Assembly: GCA_019638185.1 (NCBI GenBank)
Contig: JAHBUH010000028.1
Coordinates: 1-53,657 of the forward strand
Origin: Leadbetterella sp.
GTDB taxonomy: Bacteria; Bacteroidota; Bacteroidia; Cytophagales; Spirosomataceae
Direction of reading: 5' to 3'
Length of the DNA: 53,657 bases
The notes beneath the pieces were generated by a model. The model ran no database searches. It was not told where the DNA came from and was given only the letters and a program-made list of their open reading frames with translations. A program made the position numbers and the translations under genes. This document shows positions 17,599 to 26,633 of the stretch, one piece after another (position 1 is the stretch's first letter; the number at the start of each line of letters is the position of its first letter).

Positions 17599-17643
17599 AA
17601 AAGGGACTCACCTGATAAGCAGAGGGCCCGGAAACGGAGCCTC

Positions 17644-17940
17644 TCAGAAGATTTTTTCCAGGTGCGACTCAAAGTATAAAACCGGTTCTGACACCCCCGC
17701 CTGGATCTCACCGATCATGTCTTCCAGCACCTGCACATTAAAGGCTTCCAGGCTGGAAGGCGTAGTAAAGCCCAACTGAACCGCAAAATTAAAGCTCTCA
17801 GGGTCCAGTTGCTCCACTATTTTATAAGCCCGGATATCTTCTACCCATTGGCTCACGGCATCAGTAGCCTTAAACACCTGGCTAAGAAAATCGGCTTCGT
17901 ACTGTATGGGTACTACAAAAGTGAGGTTCTTTATGATCAT
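17644..17940 (-). CDS. DUF4286 family protein
   Basis: A 98-residue cytosolic protein of the DUF4286 type (MIIKNLTFVVP start, central WVEDIRAYKI, LEDMIGEI). It has a ferredoxin-like small-domain look with no catalytic residues recognised. Its start overlaps the upstream membrane gene by 4 bp (17937-17940), so they are co-translated. Function unknown. Confidence 0.75.
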   Translation of the reverse strand: MIIKNLTFVVPIQYEADFLSQVFKATDAVSQWVEDIRAYKIVEQLDPESFNFAVQLGFTTPSSLEAFNVQVLEDMIGEIQAGVSEPVLYFESHLEKIF

Positions 17941-18506
17941 ATTGCACGGCTTTCGCTCGTAAACCAGGAGGCTTGGGTAATCAGGAAGTAGGCTCCGAAA
18001 AGGATACCGCTGAACATCAGGTCACCTACCAGCATATTCTTGAAAAAGGGAAGGCCGGCCTGGTAAGAAGCGATAATCCCGCTGAAATTATGCGGGTAAT
18101 GCCCCAAAGACGGGTCAGCTATGGGTGCTTCCGGATAGAAAAAAGCAAAATTAGTGATCAGGTAAAATAGGATGGAGGCGGTTAAGCTGGCCATCACGAT
18201 CCGCAAAACATTGATTTTCTTCAACAAGAAATATCCCACCGTAAAAATAAAGCCAAACGTAGCATACACCATAAAGGTAGAACTGTGAAAACCGTAGCCG
18301 TTCTTCAGCTCGATCAGCAGGTCACTCAGTACCAGGGCCAGCACCGGAACGCCGATCTTCCACCTCCAATCTTTAAAAACAGCGGCCGAAAAGAGCATCA
18401 CGGCCACCATAGGGGTAGCATTGAAAGGATGTTCCACCACTCTTAATGCCACCACCAGGAAGATCAGCAGAGTAGCCAAAAGGCTTTTACGGGTATCAAG
18501 TTTCAT
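17937..18506 (-). CDS. DUF6580 family membrane protein
   Basis: A 189-residue polytopic inner-membrane protein with about five to six helices. The conserved motif LRVVEHPFNATPMVAVMLFSAA near the start and the HYPHNFSGIIASYQAGLPFFKN loop are typical of DUF6580 proteins, which look like S components of ECF-type vitamin transporters. No transported molecule can be named. It is the first gene of a two-gene unit with the DUF4286 protein. Confidence 0.8.
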   Translation of the reverse strand: MKLDTRKSLLATLLIFLVVALRVVEHPFNATPMVAVMLFSAAVFKDWRWKIGVPVLALVLSDLLIELKNGYGFHSSTFMVYATFGFIFTVGYFLLKKINVLRIVMASLTASILFYLITNFAFFYPEAPIADPSLGHYPHNFSGIIASYQAGLPFFKNMLVGDLMFSGILFGAYFLITQASWFTSESRAI

Positions 18507-18544
18507 TACTTTCCTTATTTTTTTACAAAAATAAGGAAGTTTTC

Positions 18545-19972
18545 TTAATCTTTCAGTACCCAGGTGTCTTTACTTCCGCCTCCCTGGGAAGAATTCACCA
18601 CCAGCGACCCCTTCTTCAGGGCTACTCGGGTGAGTCCGCCCGGCGTGACGTGAATATCCTCACCAAAAAGAATATACGGCCGGAGGTCCACGTGCCGCGG
18701 CTCAATATCTTCCCCGATAAGGCAGGGCGAAGTAGACAGCGATATGGTAGGCTGGGCAATGTAATTCCGGGGATTGCTCTTGATCTTCTCCCGGAAAAGA
18801 TCATGCTCCTCCCGGGTAGACTTCGGCCCGATCAGCATGCCATAGCCACCGGCCTCATTAGCTTCCTTCACCACCAGTTGCTCAATATTCTCCAGCACGT
18901 ACTTCCTGCTGGACGGATCTTCACAAAGATAAGTCTCCACATTCCGGATGATAGGATCTTCACCCAGGTAGTAATTAATGATCTTGGGCACATAGGCATA
19001 CACCACCTTGTCATCAGCCACTCCGGTACCTAAAGCATTGGCCAGACCCAGGTTTCCTTTCCGGTACGCATTGAACAGGTTAGGCACCCCGATCAGTGAG
19101 TTGGGATTAAACGCCGTAGGGTCGATAAACACATCGTCCAGCCGGCGATAAAGTACATCTACCGTCTTGAAGCCCTTGGTGGTGCGGAGTTTCAGCAGGT
19201 CGTTTTCCACCACCAGGTCACGGTAATCCACCAGCTCCACACCCATCTGCATGGCCAGGTAAGAGTGCTCATAATACGCTGAATTATAAATGCCGGGGGT
19301 CAGAACAGCAATGGTGGGCTCTGACTTACCCGAAATGTAGCGCAAAACTTCAAAGAGCTTATCGGTATACTCACTGATAGAGCAGACCTTCGCTTTGGAA
19401 ATCAGCTTGGCCAGCCCCTGCTTGGAAAGCTCGCGCCCCTGCAGCATGTATGATACCCCCGAAGGGCAGCGCAGGTTATCCTCCAGCACCACAAACTCCC
19501 CCTGCGCATTCCGGATGAGATCGGTCCCTGTAATATGGATATAAATGTCCTTCAGCGGCCGAACATTCATACACTCGCGGATAAACCCTTTACTGCTAAA
19601 TACCGTATCCGATGGAATGATCTTATCTCTCAGTATTTTCTGGTCGGAATAAATATCAATCAAAAACTCATTAAGAGCCCTGATTCGCTGCTTCAGCCCG
19701 CGTTCCAGCATGGCCCATTCCTTGGCCCTGATGATTCTCGGGATGATATCAATAGGAATAATCCGCTCCATCCCGCCTTCTTCGGAATATACGTTAAAGG
19801 TGATCCCCATGTTCATCATGGCGGCCTCCAGGTTCTTCTGCCGGCTCTTAAGCTCCTCCAGGCTGAGGTTATTAAAATAATTATAAACCACCTCTACACC
19901 CTCCCTGGGCATAGCATCCAGTTCATTCATCTCATCAAAAATGCCGTTCGTCTTGTAATTCGCGAAATTCAT
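18545..19972 (-). CDS. Circularly permuted type 2 ATP-grasp protein
   Basis: A 475-residue protein of the circularly permuted ATP-grasp type 2 family (older DUF404/DUF407), expected to form amide bonds on unknown substrates. Recognisable blocks are RAKEWAMLERGLKQRIRALN, RCPSGVSYMLQGRE, LTPGIYNSAYYEHSYLA, LYRRLDDVFIDP and YGMLIGPKSTREE. The open frame begins at 20011, but the hydrophobic 13-residue extension there is unlike the family, so I use the Met at 19972. Relatives usually sit beside an alpha-E protein and a transglutaminase; neither is next to it here. Confidence 0.88.
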   Translation of the reverse strand: MNFANYKTNGIFDEMNELDAMPREGVEVVYNYFNNLSLEELKSRQKNLEAAMMNMGITFNVYSEEGGMERIIPIDIIPRIIRAKEWAMLERGLKQRIRALNEFLIDIYSDQKILRDKIIPSDTVFSSKGFIRECMNVRPLKDIYIHITGTDLIRNAQGEFVVLEDNLRCPSGVSYMLQGRELSKQGLAKLISKAKVCSISEYTDKLFEVLRYISGKSEPTIAVLTPGIYNSAYYEHSYLAMQMGVELVDYRDLVVENDLLKLRTTKGFKTVDVLYRRLDDVFIDPTAFNPNSLIGVPNLFNAYRKGNLGLANALGTGVADDKVVYAYVPKIINYYLGEDPIIRNVETYLCEDPSSRKYVLENIEQLVVKEANEAGGYGMLIGPKSTREEHDLFREKIKSNPRNYIAQPTISLSTSPCLIGEDIEPRHVDLRPYILFGEDIHVTPGGLTRVALKKGSLVVNSSQGGGSKDTWVLKD

Positions 19973-20140
19973 AATAACTGCAACCAGGATTAAAAAATTA
20001 AATATAGGCATTTATATGATATCCCATATAAAATTCTACAAGAATGCTAAAATATTTCGATTTTTCCCTGAAATTATTCAATTCTAAAGAATACCGTGAT
20101 ATAAACCAAAACTAGCGCTGGGAGAATTAAAAAAATGTTG

Positions 20141-20148
20141 TAATTTTG
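20141..20148 (+). promoter_or_regulatory. -7 element of tRNA-Leu(GAG)
   Basis: TAATTTTG, matching TAnnTTTG, lies nine bases before the tRNA. The string TAATTTTGCACCCG is identical to that before tRNA-Leu(CAG). Confidence 0.65.
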
Positions 20149-20157
20149 CACCCGTTC

Positions 20158-20241
20158 GGCGAGATGGTGGAACTGGTAGACACGCTACTTTGAGGGGGTA
20201 GTGGGCGTAAGCCTGTGAGAGTTCGAATCTCTTTCTCGTCA
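20158..20241 (+). tRNA. tRNA-Leu (GAG)
   Basis: Class II tRNA. Acceptor GGCGAGA pairs TCTCGTC, anticodon stem CTACT/GGTAG holds loop TTGAGGG giving GAG, with a long variable arm (GGGCGTAAGCCT) and T-loop TTCGAAT. CCA is not encoded. Confidence 0.95.
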
Positions 20242-20245
20242 CGAG

Positions 20246-20273
20246 GCCCGGGTAGAAATATCCGGGCTTTTTT
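20246..20273 (+). terminator. Intrinsic terminator of tRNA-Leu(GAG)
   Basis: Stem GCCCGG/CCGGGC followed by six T, directly after the tRNA. Confidence 0.8.
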
Positions 20274-20410
20274 ATGGCTATGCCTGCCCAGCGGGCACAA
20301 TCTATTCCGTAATTTCGTTTCTCCCGTTCCTTCAACAAGTTCAAACACTACAAAAACCAAAAACTGAACTTCGTCTACAACAAACGATAACAGAGACGAT
20401 GGGATACCCC

Positions 20411-21313
20411 TTATTTCCCCCCAATCTGCTCCGCCACAAAAGCTATTCCTTCCTGGAAAGACTTCGGGTTATAGCCTAATACTTTTACCGGCTTATCCAG
20501 GATAAAACCGGTGCGTGCCGGGCGTTTGGCGGTCTGCTGGAACCGGGAGCCGTCGGTTTCGTTAATGAGCGACTTATCCAGTCCGAAATAATCGGCTGTC
20601 ATTACCGCCATCTGGTAGGGATTCAGCAGGTCTTTGCCGCTGATGTTAAAAATGCCTTCAGCACGCTGGCGGGCTATGAGGATACAGCCGTCGGCCAGGT
20701 CTTCCGCCAGGGTAGGGGTCCGCCATTGGTCGTTTATCACATGAATGGCTTTTCCGCCTTCTAGGGAGTTTTTTACCCAAAGAATGATATTGGAACGGCT
20801 CATGTCATGGGCTATCCCATACACCAGGATGGTCCGGGCTATGGCCCACCGTACCTTGCTATGAATCACCAGCTTTTCAGCGGCGTACTTGCTCCAGCCG
20901 TAAAAACTGACCGGGTTAGCCTCGGCCTCTTCGGTGTAGGGGCCGGCGGCACCGTCAAAAATGAAGTCGGTAGACAGGTGAAGAAAGAACGATCCGTGCT
21001 TTTCTGCCGCTTCCAGCAGGTAAGCGGTGGCGGTGACATTCAGCTTCCAGCATTCTTCCTTCTCGGTTTCGCACTGGTCCACGTTCGTCATGGCGGCGGT
21101 ATGGATCACCACGTCAGGCTGGTACTGCGCCAATACCGCTTCCACATTCTCCTTATCCGTAATATCCAGGGAAGCGTAGGTGTATCCTTCTTTCACGGGC
21201 AGGCGGTTCTCTCCGCGTGCGGTGGCTATTACTTCCGCCTCCTTATCGCCGGCCAGTTTCTGAATCAGTTTTTGTCCGAGAAGGCCGTTAGAGCCTGTTA
21301 CCAAGATTTTCAT
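20411..21313 (-). CDS. SDR-family dTDP-4-dehydrorhamnose reductase-like protein
   Basis: A 300-residue extended SDR of the RmlD type. NAD(P)-binding ILVTGSNGLLGQKL is at the N-terminus, then DVVIHTAAMTNVDQCE, LHLSTDFIFDG and the YxxxK catalytic pair in SFYGWSKYAAEKLV, with the C-terminal RPARTGF segment. RmlD reduces dTDP-4-dehydrorhamnose for surface sugar synthesis. No other rml genes are adjacent, so a related substrate is possible. It overlaps the upstream cyclophilin gene by 4 bp. Confidence 0.82.
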   Translation of the reverse strand: MKILVTGSNGLLGQKLIQKLAGDKEAEVIATARGENRLPVKEGYTYASLDITDKENVEAVLAQYQPDVVIHTAAMTNVDQCETEKEECWKLNVTATAYLLEAAEKHGSFFLHLSTDFIFDGAAGPYTEEAEANPVSFYGWSKYAAEKLVIHSKVRWAIARTILVYGIAHDMSRSNIILWVKNSLEGGKAIHVINDQWRTPTLAEDLADGCILIARQRAEGIFNISGKDLLNPYQMAVMTADYFGLDKSLINETDGSRFQQTAKRPARTGFILDKPVKVLGYNPKSFQEGIAFVAEQIGGK

Positions 21314-22002
21314 AAGTACTTGTATCCGTATTTTTTAGTGATTTTCTTCCTCTTCATTTTCTTCATGGAGATTTTCATCTTCTGATCTTCCTCAGGGCGG
21401 TCAAAGGAGTCGGTCTTAACCCCGGCTATGGTATCAATGAGGTCCGTAGTGCCTACCACTTCGCCGAATACCGTGTAATTCTTATCCAAACGGGGTGTTC
21501 CGCCCAGGGTCTTATAGGTGGTACGCTGAGCTTCGGTGTATTTCAGGTCATTCCGCTTTTCAAGGGCATCTAACTCGGAATCGGTGATTTTCTTGCCTTG
21601 GACAATATAAAACTGGCAGGCGCTCGACTTCTTTTCCGGGTTATTGTCACGGGCCGCCGCTATCACTCCCTTTTTATGGAAACGCACCGGATTATACTCA
21701 AACGGTATCCGTTCCATATTACCGCCGCCGCCACCCAGCCGGGTGCCTTTCTCCGCATTCCGGGATTCCGGGTCACCGCCCTGGATCATGAAATCTTTAA
21801 TTACCCGGTGAAAAAGAAGGCCGTCAAAAAAGCCGGAGCTCACCAGCTTCTCAAAATTAGCCTTGTGCAGCGGTGTTTCGTCGTATAAAACGAAATGCAA
21901 CTGCCCCTTATCGGTTTCCAGGGTATACAGGTAGTCTTTCTTTTGGGAAAAGACAGACGCGCTTAGCGTCAGGAGGGAGGCGAGTATCAGTAATTTCTTC
22001 AT
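21310..22002 (-). CDS. Cyclophilin-type peptidyl-prolyl isomerase
   Basis: A 230-residue exported cyclophilin. A signal peptide (KKLLILASLLTLSASVFSQ) is followed by the cyclophilin core: GLLFHRVIKDFMIQGGDP, ACQFYIVQGKK, NYTVFGEVV. I use the Met at 22002, which begins the signal peptide, rather than a Met three codons earlier. The C-terminus carries a lysine-rich tail (KMKISMKKMKRKK) that runs into the start of the next gene. It probably helps fold periplasmic or outer-membrane proteins. Confidence 0.88.
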   Translation of the reverse strand: MKKLLILASLLTLSASVFSQKKDYLYTLETDKGQLHFVLYDETPLHKANFEKLVSSGFFDGLLFHRVIKDFMIQGGDPESRNAEKGTRLGGGGGNMERIPFEYNPVRFHKKGVIAAARDNNPEKKSSACQFYIVQGKKITDSELDALEKRNDLKYTEAQRTTYKTLGGTPRLDKNYTVFGEVVGTTDLIDTIAGVKTDSFDRPEEDQKMKISMKKMKRKKITKKYGYKYL

Positions 22003-22202
22003 TATGTACAAATGTTTTCAGCCTTAAGCAATCAGTTCTTAGTCGAGACGAGACCGGGTCAGAGAGGACGTGCTACTACGCATGTTCATAACACAGATGA
22101 CCGCCCCAACACACCCCGCTTTTATTCCTTAACGGCAGCAGGCGTACCTTTTTGTGAGCCGACTGCTCATGGTTATTTCATGTATAAAAATTCTCCAACT
22201 TC

Positions 22203-22307
22203 ATCCGGGTGACGCTTCACCGAGCGATGTCTCGCCGGGCGACGTCTCGCCGGGTGACGCTTCACCGGGCGAAGCGTCGCCCGGCACCGTTTCACTGGGC
22301 CACGCTT
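22203..22307. repeat. 15-bp tandem repeat array (7 units)
   Basis: The 356-bp gap between the cyclophilin and hemC holds seven degenerate 15-bp units, for example CGCCGGGTGACGCTT and CACCGGGCGAAGCGT. Units vary at a few positions with GC-rich conserved cores. The period keeps a reading frame, but the rightward frame through it has no gene-like context. Apart from the array I see nothing gene-like in the gap. Confidence 0.8.
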
Positions 22308-22367
22308 CGCTTATTATTCATTAACCGCAAACCGCCGCTCTCTTTGCTCCTCTCTCTCAGCTCACAG

Positions 22368-23282
22368 TTACTCTCCCCGTCCGCTCTTTATCTCCTCCAT
22401 GATCTCCCTACCACCATTCTCCAGCACCTGAAAAGCCGCCTGCCGGCCCAGCCCGGCCGGTTCTGTGCCGGTCTGCTCTACCAGGATCCTGTTCTGGCCG
22501 TCCAGTGACGTGATTCCGCCCTGGAACACAATCCCCTCTTCCGTATACCTGGCGTAGCCAAATACCGGTATGGAGCATCCACCGTTCATCTCTTTCAGAA
22601 AAGCCCGTTCGGCCAACAAGCATTTCTCCGTTATTTCATTATTACAAGCACTTTTTACGAAATTTTTAGTATCCTCATCCAGGGAAACCGAAATCTCCAC
22701 TGCTATGGTACCCTGACCCACCGGCGGGATAAACTCCTGCAGCGGGAAGCGGTGAACGATCAGCCCGTTATAATTCATCCGGTTTACCCCCGCATACGCC
22801 AGGGCCAGGGCGTCACACTGGCCTTCCCGCATTTTCCGCAGGCGGGTTTGGAGGTTTCCCCGCATATTGACCAACTGAATATGAGGATAATACCTTTTGA
22901 AAAAGGCTACTCGCCGCACGGAGGAGGTGCCTATCACCAGCGGCTGCGACAGATCCACAGGCCGGTCAGAGATCAGCACGTCATCCGGTGCTTCACGTTC
23001 CGTAAAAGCAATGATCTCAAACGCAGGCCCCAGGTCCGACTGCAGGTCTTTAGCCGAATGTACCGCTATATGTATCTCCTCATTCAGGAGTTTTTCCTCC
23101 AGTTCTTCCGTAAAAACGCCTTTACTTCCTATTTTGGATAAGGCTACATCCAGCACCTTATCACCGCGGGTTTCCATGGCTACGATCTCCGTTTCCGCCC
23201 CCGCAGCCTCCAGTTGGCTCTGGATATAATGCGCCTGCCATAATGCAAGCTGACTGGCCCTTGTTCCTATTTTTATCTTCAA
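22368..23282 (-). CDS. hemC: Hydroxymethylbilane synthase (porphobilinogen deaminase)
   Basis: A 304-residue HemC that links four porphobilinogens into hydroxymethylbilane. N-terminal IKIGTRASQLALWQA, HSAKDLQ, the GTSSVRRVA block, MRGNLQTRLRK and VGQGTIAVE are all present. The dipyrromethane cofactor cysteine is C236 in NGGCSIPV. It is the last gene of a long leftward run, 4 bp after the PAP2-like gene. Confidence 0.97.
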   Translation of the reverse strand: MKIKIGTRASQLALWQAHYIQSQLEAAGAETEIVAMETRGDKVLDVALSKIGSKGVFTEELEEKLLNEEIHIAVHSAKDLQSDLGPAFEIIAFTEREAPDDVLISDRPVDLSQPLVIGTSSVRRVAFFKRYYPHIQLVNMRGNLQTRLRKMREGQCDALALAYAGVNRMNYNGLIVHRFPLQEFIPPVGQGTIAVEISVSLDEDTKNFVKSACNNEITEKCLLAERAFLKEMNGGCSIPVFGYARYTEEGIVFQGGITSLDGQNRILVEQTGTEPAGLGRQAAFQVLENGGREIMEEIKSGRGE

Positions 23283-23286
23283 TGCT

Positions 23287-23919
23287 CTACAATTTCATAA
23301 AATAAAACACACCCACAAAACCGGTGATAAAACCCCACACGCCGCCGATCACCACTTGCCGGAGGTTATGCGCCCCCAAAATTAACCGGGAAGATGAAAT
23401 TATCCCAACTAAAAGCAGAATTGTCAGGATAGCCGGTACCAGGTGCGGGTCTGCATACCGGAAAAACAGGGCTGTAAAAACGCCCAGCACACCGGAAATC
23501 CCCGAAACATGGGCACTGATCTTATCAAAAAAATTCAGCAGGAACAGGCCCAGGATATTCACCGCCATCGCCGTGAAAATAACGGCAGTCGGCATAAAAA
23601 CACTTCCTTTGGCGTTTAAAAAATAAGCCACCGCCAGGAAAAAGCCCGAGGTGAAGAGATATACACGAGGCCTTTCGTTCCGGTGATTCAACGTAAAATC
23701 TTTGATAAAGTTCATCCTGTACTGGAGGTAGACAAAGAGCAGCGGCACGATGGCCGTATATGTAAACGTCAGCAGGAACAAAGCCACAAACAGCTTCTGA
23801 CCCATAAACACATAAAAAACCGGCAAAGGGGCGATCCACTTCAGGGCCAGAACCAGGTAAGAAGGTATAAATACCGGATGCAGTAGGTAGGAAATTCCTT
23901 TCGCGATTTTTTGAAGCAC
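23287..23919 (-). CDS. PAP2-like integral membrane protein
   Basis: A 210-residue protein with about six membrane helices. PAP2 phosphatase-like motifs can be traced as NERPRVYLF, a DKISAHVSGISGVLG block in place of PSGH, and SSRLILGAHNLRQVVIG with the R-x5-H pattern. Members dephosphorylate lipid pyrophosphates such as undecaprenyl pyrophosphate. The central motif is atypical (SAH for SGH), so activity is uncertain. It is encoded between rpoN and hemC with 12- and 4-bp gaps. Confidence 0.72.
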   Translation of the reverse strand: MLQKIAKGISYLLHPVFIPSYLVLALKWIAPLPVFYVFMGQKLFVALFLLTFTYTAIVPLLFVYLQYRMNFIKDFTLNHRNERPRVYLFTSGFFLAVAYFLNAKGSVFMPTAVIFTAMAVNILGLFLLNFFDKISAHVSGISGVLGVFTALFFRYADPHLVPAILTILLLVGIISSSRLILGAHNLRQVVIGGVWGFITGFVGVFYFMKL

Positions 23920-23931
23920 AATTCAAACGGG

Positions 23932-25398
23932 TTAAATCTCTTTTCTCAGACGGGCCACCGGAATCCCCAGTTGTTCCCGGTATTTGGCCACGGTACGCCG
24001 GGCTATATTGTACCCCTTGGCCTTCAGCAGCTTTTCCAGCTTGTCATCGGAGTAGGGCGATGTCTTCCCTTCCTCATCAATAAGCGCCTTAAGGATATTC
24101 TTAACCTCCCGGCTGGAAGCGTCCTCTCCGGACTCCGTGGCAATGCCCTCCGAAAAGAAGTATTTCAGCGGGTAGATCCCGAAATCCGTCTGCACCGACT
24201 TGCTGTTCGCCACCCGCGAAACCGTGGAAATATCCATATCAATCTTATCCGCTATATCCTTCAGGATCATGGGCCTCAGCTTACTTTCATCACCTTCCAC
24301 AAAAAAGCTGTACTGAAAGTCCACAATAGCCTCCATGGTCTTCAGCAGGGTTTGCTGGCGCTGCTTGATGGCATCAATGAACCATTTAGCCGCGTCCAGT
24401 TTTTGCTTCACAAAAGTAACGGTCTCCTTGATCTGCTTATTCTGCTTGTCGCCCCGCGAATAGGTATCCAGCATATCGGAAAACGACTTGCTGATCCGCA
24501 GGTCCGGGGCATTCTTTGAGTTCAGGATGATCTCCATCTTTCCGTTCACAAAGCTCACAATGAAGTCGGCCATCAGGTAAGCCACATTATGCGAGGTGGA
24601 AATCATGTTCCCCGGCTTGGGATTCAGCCGCGTGATCAGTTGGAAAACACTTTTCAGCGTCTCGTCATCCACACCCAGCTTTTTCTGGATCTTATCAAAA
24701 TGCTTCTTACTGAATTCGTCGAAATAATCTTCCAGCACCGTCAGCGCCAGGTTATTTTCCACCGAATTGGCCTTTTTTTCAATCTGGAGGATAAGGCATT
24801 CCTGGAGGTCACGGGCGCCTATTCCCGCCGGCTCAAACTTCTGGATCTTCCGTAAAACGCCTTCTACTTCCTCTTCATTGGTATAGATATTCTGACTGAA
24901 AGCCAGGTCGTTACAGATCGAGCGCAGCGGTCTTCTTAAGTAGCCGTCATCTTCTATGGAGCCTATCAGCTGCTTCCCGATCACCGTTTGCCGGTCATTC
25001 AGTTGTAAAAAGCCCAGCTGCTGCATCAGGGATTCCTGCAGGGAGTCTACAGACACCACCGGCATCACGTCACGGGCTTCATCCTGGTAGCTGTCAGACA
25101 TCTTGTAACCGCCGTAATCGTCATTGTCACCCCGGTAGTCCTTCAGGTTAAAATCATCCAGGCTATAGGTATCAATGCTCTGGTGGTTATCACTGTCTTC
25201 GGAATATGAATCTTCTCCGCCGGAGGAATACTTTTCCTGTTCCATGTTTTTTCCCTCTTCCAGCGCCGGATTGATCTCCAGCTCCTCCTCAATTCTCTGA
25301 GCCAGCTCAACAGTAGGGATCTGCAGGAGTTTAATGAACTGGATCTGCTGCGGCGAAAGCCTCTGCTGAAGGGATTGATTAAGGATAAGTTTTTGCAT
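23932..25398 (-). CDS. rpoN: RNA polymerase sigma-54 factor
   Basis: A 488-residue sigma-54. The N-terminal activator-interacting region begins LILNQSLQQRLSPQQIQFIKLLQ. An acidic low-complexity stretch (about 55-110) comes next, then the core-binding domain. Further on are the DMDISTVSRVANSKSVQT helix-turn-helix and the C-terminal RpoN box ARRTVAKYREQLGIP. It directs transcription that depends on AAA+ enhancer-binding proteins. None is encoded in this window. Confidence 0.98.
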   Translation of the reverse strand: MQKLILNQSLQQRLSPQQIQFIKLLQIPTVELAQRIEEELEINPALEEGKNMEQEKYSSGGEDSYSEDSDNHQSIDTYSLDDFNLKDYRGDNDDYGGYKMSDSYQDEARDVMPVVSVDSLQESLMQQLGFLQLNDRQTVIGKQLIGSIEDDGYLRRPLRSICNDLAFSQNIYTNEEEVEGVLRKIQKFEPAGIGARDLQECLILQIEKKANSVENNLALTVLEDYFDEFSKKHFDKIQKKLGVDDETLKSVFQLITRLNPKPGNMISTSHNVAYLMADFIVSFVNGKMEIILNSKNAPDLRISKSFSDMLDTYSRGDKQNKQIKETVTFVKQKLDAAKWFIDAIKQRQQTLLKTMEAIVDFQYSFFVEGDESKLRPMILKDIADKIDMDISTVSRVANSKSVQTDFGIYPLKYFFSEGIATESGEDASSREVKNILKALIDEEGKTSPYSDDKLEKLLKAKGYNIARRTVAKYREQLGIPVARLRKEI

Positions 25399-25445
25399 AG
25401 AAGGGGTACTTTAGCACTAATTGCCGGAATTCATATCCAAAATTA

Positions 25446-26633
25446 CTAAAAATCCTTAAAATTATCAAACGCCCGGCTCACTGTCCCCATCTTCATTTCC
25501 GTTTCCACCCACTCCTTATCCGGCTGGGAATCTTCTGTAATACCGCCGCCGGCATACACGTAGGCCACCCCGTCTTCCACTTTCAGCGTTCTGAGGTTCA
25601 CAAACAGGTGGCTTTCCGACTCCACGTTTACCGGCCCCAGGTAGCCGCTGTAAAATTCCCGGTCATACCCCTCAATCTCCCCGATCACCCGCTCCGCACT
25701 CTCCCGCGGCATTCCGCAAATGGCCGGGGTAGGGTGGAGCAGGTTCAGCATCACCGAGCTGAGGTTCGGGAAATTCACTTCCCGGTTATCAATGCTGTAG
25801 AATGTGCGCAGGTGAAGCAGGTTTCCGGCTTTTACCGTTTTGGGCCCCTCCTCTTCAAACTCCCGCACCCGGATCTTCTTCAGGCAGTTAATGATGTAGC
25901 GTCCCACTATGGCCTGCTCTTCGATCTCCTTATGTGTCCATAGCGCATCTACCGGACGGATCTCCTTTCCTTCCCGGTCAAAAGCCGACTGCGTGCCCGC
26001 CAGTGACATGGTGGTAAATACCCCGCGACTGTCCTGGGACACCAGCACTTCCGGAGAAGCACCTAACCAAATCTGCTTACAGTGAGGTAAATAAACCATA
26101 CTTACCATAGCATCACTATGAGAAGTATTCAGGGTTTTGAAAGCGCCAAAATAATTACTCTCTGTGATTCTTCCCAAAGCCTTACGGCGGGAAAGCACCA
26201 CTTTCCGGGCCTCACCACTGCGGATCCGGTTCAGAACCTGCCTTACCTTATCCTGGTATTCCGCGGCATCAAGGGTATCCGAAGCCAGGGGTTCAAAAGC
26301 AAAACCTTCCTGCTTCTCCGGCAGCTCCAGGTGACACTTCAGGTCAGAAATATCCAGCTGGGCACTATCAAAATCAGCTTCCCGTTCAAAATCAGTTTTC
26401 AAAAACAAAACAGGAGAAAGCGCTGTATTAAAAGGGGCGAAGGCAAAACCCGAAGGCAGCTCTTCAAAATCTACTTTTTCAAGGGGCTGAAAGGAGCTGT
26501 ACGACACCAGCAGCCGGAACCGGTTCCGGCGGGGAAGCCGGTAAACCACAAAAGGGATGCCTGAAGTCACCAGGCCATGGATCAGAGCGGATGTGTCTAT
26601 ACTATTTTCCGTAGCTAACATATCCGTCTTCAT
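25446..26633 (-). CDS. menF: Isochorismate synthase
   Basis: A 395-residue chorismate-binding enzyme. The C-terminal catalytic domain shows IRSGEARKVVLSRRK, MVYLPHCKQIWLGASPEVLV, HKEIEEQAIVGRYI, LLHPTPAICGMPRE, EGYDREFYSGYLGPVN and YAGGGITEDSQPDKEW, as in MenF/EntC. It converts chorismate to isochorismate. With menC in the window, menaquinone rather than siderophore synthesis is the better reading. The start lies inside ccmE (32-bp overlap; M5 at 26621 is an alternative start), so it is coupled to the ccm genes. Confidence 0.88.
   Translation of the reverse strand: MKTDMLATENSIDTSALIHGLVTSGIPFVVYRLPRRNRFRLLVSYSSFQPLEKVDFEELPSGFAFAPFNTALSPVLFLKTDFEREADFDSAQLDISDLKCHLELPEKQEGFAFEPLASDTLDAAEYQDKVRQVLNRIRSGEARKVVLSRRKALGRITESNYFGAFKTLNTSHSDAMVSMVYLPHCKQIWLGASPEVLVSQDSRGVFTTMSLAGTQSAFDREGKEIRPVDALWTHKEIEEQAIVGRYIINCLKKIRVREFEEEGPKTVKAGNLLHLRTFYSIDNREVNFPNLSSVMLNLLHPTPAICGMPRESAERVIGEIEGYDREFYSGYLGPVNVESESHLFVNLRTLKVEDGVAYVYAGGGITEDSQPDKEWVETEMKMGTVSRAFDNFKDF

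Noticed and set aside
22209-22508. A 99-codon rightward frame with pentapeptide-like repeats over the tandem array
   Set aside because: The frame runs antisense into hemC, its composition is only the translation of the 15-bp repeat, and there is no ribosome-binding or promoter context.
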